This document shows, piece after piece, positions 12,560 to 17,427 of a stretch of 17,427 nucleotides of DNA. The notes beneath the pieces are model-generated. The model was given only the letters and a program-made list of their open reading frames with translations, made no database searches and had not been told where the DNA came from. Source of the DNA: Bacteroidales bacterium (GTDB taxonomy: Bacteria > Bacteroidota > Bacteroidia > Bacteroidales > VadinHA17); contig WFRO01000042.1 of the NCBI GenBank assembly GCA_015486475.1, positions 1-17,427 of the forward strand. Reading direction: 5' to 3'. How positions within the stretch are numbered: the stretch's first letter is position 1; each line of letters begins with the position of its first letter. A program made the position numbers and the translations under genes.

Positions 12560-13783
12560 TTAAGCTTTTAAGCCAGGTAACAGCAGCATGGCATCACCAT
12601 AGCTGAGAAAACGGTAATCCGTCTGCAAAGCATGGTCATAGATATTTTTCCAGTCGTCGCCGGTGAAGGCCGCAATAAGCAGCAGCAGTGTGCTCCGGGG
12701 CATGTGGAAGTTGGTGATCATCCCCCGGACAAAGCGAAAACGGTAACCGGGAACGATCATGAGCTGTGTGGCCCCGTATATCCTGTCCGTGCCTTCCCTG
12801 TTCATGTATGAGAGCAGGACCTCTGCTGCGTCCGAGGGGGACAGCGTCTCTTCCCGGTGGTAAGGATCCCACTGGCCGACATGCAAAGGTTTTCCTCTGC
12901 TGTAGCGGTGATCGCGTATCCCGGTGGCCAGCCAGTAAAGGCTCTCAAGCGTACGTACCGATGTGGTGCCTACGGCCACGACAGATCCGGGGTGTGCATG
13001 CAATCGTTCCAGGAGGGAACGGGTGACCGAGAAATGTTCGGTGTGCATGATATGATCGCCGACGTTGCCGGCAGCGATGGGCTTGAATGTGCCGGCGCCT
13101 ACATGCAGTGTAACTTCGAGAAGATGTCCCTGTGCGCGGAAGTGTTCCAGCATTTCAGGAGTGAAATGAAGCCCGGCGGTGGGAGCTGCCACCGAGCCGT
13201 CACGGGCAGCATAGACGGTCTGATAATCCGTCAGGTCAGAGGACTCGCTCTCCCGTTTCAGGTAGGGGGGGATGGGTATGTTGCCGGCAGCATCCAGCAG
13301 CTGGCCGAAAGAGATATCTTTGCGGTTCCAGGAGAAACGGATCCGCACACTGTTGCCGGTGCGTTCTGTTTTGGAGGCTGTGAGACGGACATCATCCCCG
13401 CCCAGGGGGATCACAGCCGTCAGATCACCCTCCTTCCATTTTTTGATGTTGCCCACCAGGCACTCCCACACTACCGGCCCGGCAGAGGCGAACACCTGTT
13501 CATAGGAAGCCGGCATTACGGGTTCAAGACAGAAGATCTCGATCCGTGCTCCGGTAGGCTTACGGAAAAAAAGACGGGCCCGGATCACTTTGGTATTGTT
13601 GACCACCAGCAGATGATCCGGCTGCAGCAGATGCTCCAGATCGCGGAAGACATGATCGCTGATCTCACCGTCCCGGTAAACGAGGAGCTTTGCCTCGTCC
13701 CGGTGCGGCAACGGATACCGGGCGATCCGCTCGTCGGGAAGGTAATAGGTGTACTGATCCGGGTCAATTTCGGGAATGCTCAT
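12560..13783 (-). CDS. queA: S-adenosylmethionine:tRNA ribosyltransferase-isomerase
   Basis: A 407-residue QueA, which transfers and isomerises the ribosyl moiety of SAM onto preQ1 in tRNA to give epoxyqueuosine, the penultimate step of queuosine synthesis. Signature blocks are all present: VVNNTKVIRARL (60-71), AAPTAGLHFT (199-208), LHVGAGTFKP (226-235), GTTSVRTLES (272-281) and NFHMPRSTLLLLI (358-370). The length is slightly above the approximately 350 residues of the E. coli enzyme because of insertions near residues 85-110 and 290-330, as is usual in Bacteroidota. No other queuosine gene is adjacent. It is divergent from the Smr-domain gene, with an 88-base shared upstream region. Confidence 0.97.
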   Translation of the reverse strand: MSIPEIDPDQYTYYLPDERIARYPLPHRDEAKLLVYRDGEISDHVFRDLEHLLQPDHLLVVNNTKVIRARLFFRKPTGARIEIFCLEPVMPASYEQVFASAGPVVWECLVGNIKKWKEGDLTAVIPLGGDDVRLTASKTERTGNSVRIRFSWNRKDISFGQLLDAAGNIPIPPYLKRESESSDLTDYQTVYAARDGSVAAPTAGLHFTPEMLEHFRAQGHLLEVTLHVGAGTFKPIAAGNVGDHIMHTEHFSVTRSLLERLHAHPGSVVAVGTTSVRTLESLYWLATGIRDHRYSRGKPLHVGQWDPYHREETLSPSDAAEVLLSYMNREGTDRIYGATQLMIVPGYRFRFVRGMITNFHMPRSTLLLLIAAFTGDDWKNIYDHALQTDYRFLSYGDAMLLLPGLKA

Positions 13784-13846
13784 CTGTCGCCAGTGAATGA
13801 GATCATGATTATTCTTTTCCGTTGCCTAAGGGAGCGCAAATTTACG

Positions 13847-13854
13847 TAATTTTG
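13847..13854 (+). promoter_or_regulatory. -7 promoter element of the DUF2027/Smr gene
   Basis: TAATTTTG, a perfect TAnnTTTG match, 17 bases before the start codon, so the leader is very short. A GAGGGA purine run lies between it and the ATG. Confidence 0.6.
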
Positions 13855-13871
13855 CAAAAAAGAGGGAAACG

Positions 13872-14897
13872 ATGAAATTCAGACCAGGAGACAAGGTGAA
13901 GTTCAAGGATGAGCCCGGCATGGGCATCGTCACGCGGGTCGATGCAAAAGGGATGGTATATGTGGAAACAGAGGATGGTTTTGAGCGACCTGTATACCCT
14001 GCTGATCTAATGCATACAGAGATGTTCTCCGGGGGAGGATCTCCTGTTATACATACTGTAGAGGAGGATGCTGCCGGCGAGGTCTCCGCTCCTGCTGCCC
14101 CGGTACAAAAAGAGGAGGATAACGCTCCTCCTGTGGGAGGAGAGGATACGGCCTTTTTTGTGGGTGTGGTGCAGAGAGAGGAGAAATTTGCCTTTTACCT
14201 GATCAATGACAGCGAATATGATCTTTTCTTCACTTTCGGGCGGTGGGAGAAAGACGGCGGGGCGCGTCTTCTGGAACGGGGAGAGCTGGAAGCCGGCACC
14301 AAATACCTGCTGGCAGAGTTACTGCCCGAAGGGGAACAGCTCTTTTTTGTACAAGGACTTCTCTATGCAGGCAGGCGTTTTGTGCCCCGGCCACCTCTCG
14401 ACAAACAGATCCCCTTTGGGGTGAACGCCATCCCGCGGGCCCGGGAGTTCAGGGACAATCCTTTCTTTGATGAAAAGGCCTGGCTGATCTCCCTCATGCC
14501 TGCGCATGTGACGGAACCGCAGATAGCTGAAGAAAAGAAAAAAGAGATCCTGAAAAGCAAAGGAGATCTGAAACCACAGCGCCGGAAAATGATGATCCGC
14601 CCGGGCATCACCGGCCATGAACCGGTGGAGGAGGTGGACCTGCACATTGAAGAGATCGTGGAGGACAGGGAGGGAATGTCCAACGGGGAGATCCTGGAGG
14701 TGCAGCTGGCCCGTTTCGAAACGGCCCTGGAGGGAGCCATCCGCAACCACCAGAAAAAGATCGTTTTCATTCATGGCCTGGGACAGGGAAAACTGAAGAA
14801 TGAGGTACGCAAAAGACTCGAAAAAAGAAAGATCCCTTTTCAGGATGCCCCTTTTAAAGAATATGGTTACGGCGCCACGCTGGTACTGCTCAAATGA
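13872..14897 (+). CDS. DUF2027 / Smr-domain protein
   Basis: A 341-residue two-domain protein characteristic of Bacteroidota. Residues 1-50 form a small SH3-like barrel (FRPGDKVKFKDEPGMGIVTRV). A low-complexity Glu/Ala/Pro linker (about 60-93) and a beta-rich DUF2027 body (about 94-210) follow. Residues about 254-341 are a Smr domain with its motifs VDLHIEE (255-261), VFIHGLGQGKLKNEVRK (298-314) and GYGATLVLL (332-340). Smr domains are nicking or RNA-cleaving endonucleases related to the MutS2 C-terminus; DLH and HGxGxGxL are the active-site motifs and both are intact. Nucleic-acid binding or cleavage, perhaps linked to ribosome rescue or DNA repair, is a fair expectation; the cellular substrate is unknown. 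The gene ends directly against a tandem repeat. Confidence 0.92.
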   Translation: MKFRPGDKVKFKDEPGMGIVTRVDAKGMVYVETEDGFERPVYPADLMHTEMFSGGGSPVIHTVEEDAAGEVSAPAAPVQKEEDNAPPVGGEDTAFFVGVVQREEKFAFYLINDSEYDLFFTFGRWEKDGGARLLERGELEAGTKYLLAELLPEGEQLFFVQGLLYAGRRFVPRPPLDKQIPFGVNAIPRAREFRDNPFFDEKAWLISLMPAHVTEPQIAEEKKKEILKSKGDLKPQRRKMMIRPGITGHEPVEEVDLHIEEIVEDREGMSNGEILEVQLARFETALEGAIRNHQKKIVFIHGLGQGKLKNEVRKRLEKRKIPFQDAPFKEYGYGATLVLLK

Positions 14898-14957
14898 TTG
14901 AATGAGTGAATGAGTGAATGAATGAATGAATGATTGATTGAGTGGATGAGTGAATGC
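14897..14957. repeat. GAAT/GAGT tetra- and octanucleotide repeat
   Basis: Starting at the last base of the Smr gene stop codon, the plus strand runs through degenerate TGAA/TGAG/TGAT tetramers (GAATGAGT twice, GAATGAAT twice, then GATT/GAGT/GGAT variants). The plus strand has no C until the very end. Confidence 0.9.
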
Positions 14958-14962
14958 TTTGC

Positions 14963-15142
14963 CCGACGAAGTCGGTTCCTGAGTAGCCGCAGGTGTATCG
15001 AAGGATGATACCTGAGTTGCATCAGGCGCATCAAACGCTCGCGCAGCGAGCAACAAATCCCGTAAAACTGCAAATCTTCGATTTGCTTAGTTTTACGAGG
15101 ATGCTCGCAACTCTAATGGAATCATAGATTCCAAGAGTTGCG
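14963..15142. repeat. Cluster of seven consecutive hairpins
   Basis: Perfect or near-perfect stems follow one another: CCGAC-GAA-GTCGG (14963-14975), CCTG/CAGG (14978-14993), GTATC/GATAC (14995-15011), CCTGA/TCAGG (15011-15026), GCTCGC-GCA-GCGAGC (15037-15051), a long one with CGTAAAACT/AGTTTTACG outside and GCAAATC-TTC-GATTTGC inside (15061-15097), and a second long one with CGCAACTCT/AGAGTTGCG outside and GGAATC-ATA-GATTCC inside (15106-15142). Four have three-base loops. They occupy the centre of a convergent junction and would fold on either strand. Confidence 0.85.
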
Positions 15143-15173
15143 GCACCCCAAACGTCCATGTGACAGCCCCCAA

Positions 15174-15194
15174 CCTGGAACCTGGAACCTGAAA
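15174..15194. repeat. Short heptamer repeat before the zinc-ribbon gene stop
   Basis: CCTGGAA, CCTGGAA, CCTGAAA in 7-base phase, ending three bases before the stop codon of the minus-strand gene. It has the same period and C/A bias as the other heptamer arrays next to minus-strand gene ends. Confidence 0.75.
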
Positions 15195-15197
15195 CCC

Positions 15198-15560
15198 TCA
15201 CCCAATATACTCCTGCCGGTGCACGAGGAAATACATATCCTCTTTGAGGGGCAGGTATCCCATGTCATAGCAAAAAATATAGCGGTTGCCGGTGCGGGTT
15301 TCGTAAACATTGGTGTGGTAGTTGAAGTTATATCCCTTTGACAACAGGGTTTCTTTATGGACTTTTGCCTTGCCGTGAGGGTTGAGGGCGGCCAGGATAT
15401 TGCGGTTCTTTTTCAGAATGGCGTTGATGCGACGGAGATAGCTGTTCGCTTCAGCATGCAAGCGGTTGTGGTAGGTGGTGCGGCACTGGTCGGAACAGAA
15501 TTTCTTATCCGCACGGCCGTGAAGAGGCTCGCCGCATTCCAGACAATAGCGTGTTTCCAT
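15198..15560 (-). CDS. Small zinc-ribbon protein
   Basis: A 120-residue protein. The N-terminus carries a four-cysteine zinc site, C6-x2-C9 and C22-x3-C26, in YCLECGEPLHGRADKKFCSDQC. This is similar to the CxxC...C(D)xxC ribbons of DUF2116-type and plant SRS-like small zinc proteins. After a basic helical middle (about 30-70, with RRINAILKKNRNILAAL) comes a strand-rich, aromatic end (GYNFNYHTNVYETRTGNRYIFCYDMGYLPL). It looks like one of the small conserved hypothetical proteins of Bacteroidota. DNA or RNA binding is plausible from the ribbon and basic helix, but no function can be assigned. It is divergent from the TAXI-like gene. Confidence 0.8.
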   Translation of the reverse strand: METRYCLECGEPLHGRADKKFCSDQCRTTYHNRLHAEANSYLRRINAILKKNRNILAALNPHGKAKVHKETLLSKGYNFNYHTNVYETRTGNRYIFCYDMGYLPLKEDMYFLVHRQEYIG

Positions 15561-15670
15561 GATGAAGGGTCTTAGATCATCTAAAGATAAAGATTTATTA
15601 AAATATCAGCAACAGAAAAGCACCAACGCTTTCTGATAATGATCATTTTTTTTGTTACTTTAACTCGAAA

Positions 15671-15687
15671 AAGGGGGAGATCCCCTT
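15671..15687 (+). promoter_or_regulatory. 5' leader hairpin of the TAXI-like gene
   Basis: AAGGGGGAGATCCCCTT folds into a six- to seven-pair stem with a three-base loop and ends 18 bases before the start codon at 15706. No U-run follows immediately, so it is more likely a leader stabiliser or binding site than a terminator. Confidence 0.4.
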
Positions 15688-15705
15688 CCCAAAATATTTT
15701 TTTAT

Positions 15706-16980
15706 ATGAGTTTTTCACTGACGGTACGATGGCTATGGTTTTCTCCGCTGGCCCTTATGGCAGTTTTTTCTTCCTGTAAAAAGATGGAAGCTTATGACAA
15801 GGACCTGACGATCATCAAAGTGTCTGAACTGAACTCGGCCAAAGTGTCGGACCGTGCCATTGTGAAGTTGTTGAAAGAAGAGCTGAACGCCAACGTCACC
15901 ATTCGTTATACCCTTTCGGAAGATACTGCTTTCCAGGAGTTGAGGGAGGGAGATGTTGATTTTGCGATCATCCCGAACAATGCTTTTTTTAAAGCTTCCG
16001 ACATACGTACGGTAGCCCCCCTGCTCCCGAGGATGCTGGCGGTGATGACCATGAACATCAAGGACTATCCTCCCGGAGACTTCAGGGAGCTGATGCAGGA
16101 CCATCATGTGGTATTCGAAGATCTTTCCAGGTTCGACAGTATTTTTATGCAGAAACTTTTTATGAGTTTCGGTATCGACCCGGCCAGTGTGCGGGGGCTC
16201 AGCGCAAACCGTATGGATCTTGATCAGTGGAAGGATTCGGCGTTCGTTTATCTGGGGTTGACCCATCTGCACAATCCCAAAATGAAAAAGCTGGTACTGA
16301 TGGGAGCGCATTTTTTCTCCCTCGACGATGTATCCTTGTATCAGCGGGGTTCGTCGGTGGAGGGATTCAGGATGAACTTTTCCCGGGTTGTCCCTTTCAT
16401 TCTGCCGAAAGATTTTTTTCTGGGGAAACCAACCTCGCCGGTGCTGACGATCTCTATTCCTGATGTTCTTGTCACCCGGAAGGATGTTTCCAGGACACTT
16501 GTCTATGATATTGTCAGTCTGCTTGTGGAACAAAAGCCACAGCTGGAGGAAATGGATAATATTTACGCTTTGTTGCAGACCAGGGATTTTAATGAGGATA
16601 TTTTTTCCTTTCCGCTCCATAATGGCACGGTGGATTTTATTACGCGGAACCAGCCATCCCTCCTGACACGATATGCATCGGTCATCCTGACCTTTATCTC
16701 GATCCTGGCCATTCTTGCAGGCGCTTTGGCTTCTATACACCGGCGCATGAAAATGAGTAAAAAACTGAGAATAGAGCTGTTTTACAGGAAGCTTCTTTCA
16801 CTCAGGAAGAAAGTTCTGAAAAATATGGATGATAACACGAAAAAGGAGATGTTCGAAGAGCTACGAGAACTTCGATCCGAGGCTTTTGATGCATTGTTGG
16901 AGGATCGTCTTGTGGCGGACGAGTCGTTTGAGATCTTCCTGGCCCTGTATGATGAGGTCAGGAGAGAGATACAGCAATGA
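15706..16980 (+). CDS. TAXI-type periplasmic binding protein with C-terminal membrane anchor
   Basis: A 424-residue envelope protein. A hydrophobic N-terminus ends in FSSCKK, with C24 as a possible lipoprotein cysteine. Residues about 35-320 have the layout of TAXI (TRAP-associated extracytoplasmic immunogenic) binding proteins. These include the first strand LTIIKVSELNSAKVSDRAIVKLLKEEL, the LREGDVDFAIIPNNAFF motif (78-95) typical of ligand-binding lobes, the hinge region VVFEDLSRFDSIFMQKLFMSFGI, and IPDVLVTRKDVSRTLVYDIVSLLV followed by FPLHNGTVDFI near the end. A transmembrane segment follows at about 324-344, then RRMKMSKK and a charged coiled-coil-like tail of about 75 residues, probably cytoplasmic. 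Normal TAXI subunits lack the anchor and tail, and no TRAP permease genes are nearby. The next gene begins 30 bases downstream, so they are likely co-transcribed. Confidence 0.75.
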   Translation: MSFSLTVRWLWFSPLALMAVFSSCKKMEAYDKDLTIIKVSELNSAKVSDRAIVKLLKEELNANVTIRYTLSEDTAFQELREGDVDFAIIPNNAFFKASDIRTVAPLLPRMLAVMTMNIKDYPPGDFRELMQDHHVVFEDLSRFDSIFMQKLFMSFGIDPASVRGLSANRMDLDQWKDSAFVYLGLTHLHNPKMKKLVLMGAHFFSLDDVSLYQRGSSVEGFRMNFSRVVPFILPKDFFLGKPTSPVLTISIPDVLVTRKDVSRTLVYDIVSLLVEQKPQLEEMDNIYALLQTRDFNEDIFSFPLHNGTVDFITRNQPSLLTRYASVILTFISILAILAGALASIHRRMKMSKKLRIELFYRKLLSLRKKVLKNMDDNTKKEMFEELRELRSEAFDALLEDRLVADESFEIFLALYDEVRREIQQ

Positions 16981-17010
16981 TATGTGATCCTGAAGATCCA
17001 AGATAAGAAT

Positions 17011-17427
17011 ATGTTGCGTTATCTGGTATCGGTCTTTTTTCTGTCAGGGATGGTCCTTACGCCTGCCCTGCGGGCCCAGTCGTTCAATTACTGGACCCGC
17101 AACTTCAATGAGGAGTCTTCCCTGGCCTCCGGCGCTGTAGTGGGAGGGGGCGCGGGTCCTTCGGCCATTTATTACAACCCGGCAGCCATTGGTGAGAACA
17201 ACTCCTCACAGTTGTCCATCCATGCCAGTCTTTTTTCGATGAACCTGGCCAACCTGAGAAATGCCCTGGGCAACGGGGTGGATCTCAACAGCATCCGGTT
17301 GGTTATCGAGCCACGTTTCATTTCTTACATGATCAAGCCCCATGAGAAATGGAACCTGGAGTTTGCTTTTCTGAACAATGAAAATTATTTCCTGACCCTC
17401 AATACGGCGGTGGATATGCCCATGGAC
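17011..17427 (+). CDS. FadL/OMPP1-like outer-membrane protein, 5' part
   Basis: The first 139 codons; the gene runs off the right edge. Residues 1-22 form a signal peptide ending ALRA before QS. The mature N-terminus NYWTRNFNEESSLASGAVVGGGAGPSAIYYNPAAIGE matches the pattern of OMPP1/FadL/TodX-type outer-membrane transporters, in which an early N-terminal segment rich in small residues is followed by YYNPA. Alternating strands follow (SQLSIHASLFSMNLANL, FISYMIKPHEKWNLEFAF). FadL-type proteins admit hydrophobic substrates across the outer membrane. Co-transcription with the anchored TAXI-like binding protein suggests a shared role in envelope uptake or sensing. Confidence 0.8.
   Translation, partial: MLRYLVSVFFLSGMVLTPALRAQSFNYWTRNFNEESSLASGAVVGGGAGPSAIYYNPAAIGENNSSQLSIHASLFSMNLANLRNALGNGVDLNSIRLVIEPRFISYMIKPHEKWNLEFAFLNNENYFLTLNTAVDMPMD

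Noticed and set aside
12857..13849. 330-codon plus-strand open frame
   Set aside because: It lies entirely opposite queA, whose conserved motifs are intact; the antisense frame has no family features.
15733..16740. 335-codon minus-strand open frame
   Set aside because: Antisense shadow of the TAXI-like gene, rich in His/Gln/Arg and without recognisable domains.

Overview
The window looks like chromosomal DNA from a member of the Bacteroidota, probably an anaerobic or microaerobic Bacteroidales-type lineage. Three lines of sequence evidence support this. TAnnTTTG (-7 type) promoter elements precede several genes. Families typical of the phylum are present: a two-domain DUF2027/Smr protein, a DUF2141 protein, short tail-less SSB and an N-terminally extended tyrosine recombinase. 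A rubredoxin gene fits a low-oxygen lifestyle.

Left end, 1-943, is AT-rich and accessory. All genes there point left: the 5' part of a HigB/Gp49-like toxin, then a complete ParDE-type toxin-antitoxin pair. Between the two modules lies a ~135-bp imperfect palindrome (209-345) built like an integron attC site. The ParDE module is bounded by 15-bp inverted ends (337-351 and 892-906). Directly next to it, in the same orientation, is a tyrosine recombinase (944-2146) without the IntI-specific insertion and with an unusual N-terminal domain. I read this as the integrase end of a non-classical integron-like toxin-antitoxin cassette array that continues out of the window to the left. This is the most interesting part of the sequence.

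2147-3659 holds a small ssb gene flanked by two long gene-poor stretches, one with a cluster of CGTTT/AAACG half-sites. 3660-5099 is a secreted protein with a ZU5-like domain.

From about 5256 to the right end the content is ordinary chromosome. It includes a DUF481-type outer-membrane protein and a DUF2141 protein; an HD-fold protein lacking the HD histidine, next to an isocitrate/isopropylmalate dehydrogenase-family enzyme; PepD dipeptidase convergent with rubredoxin; a VTC polyphosphate-polymerase-like protein overlapping a DUF4956 membrane protein; QueA divergent from the DUF2027/Smr protein; a zinc-ribbon protein; a TAXI-type binding protein with a membrane anchor; and the start of a FadL/OMPP1-like porin.

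Three of the four convergent gene junctions (5100-5255, 12273-12559, 14898-15197) are filled with degenerate short tandem repeats of 7, 8 or 4/8 bp. They are strongly strand-biased: the C-rich, G-poor strand is the one an approaching transcript would carry after overrunning its gene. A bidirectional Rho-dependent terminator role is a testable inference.
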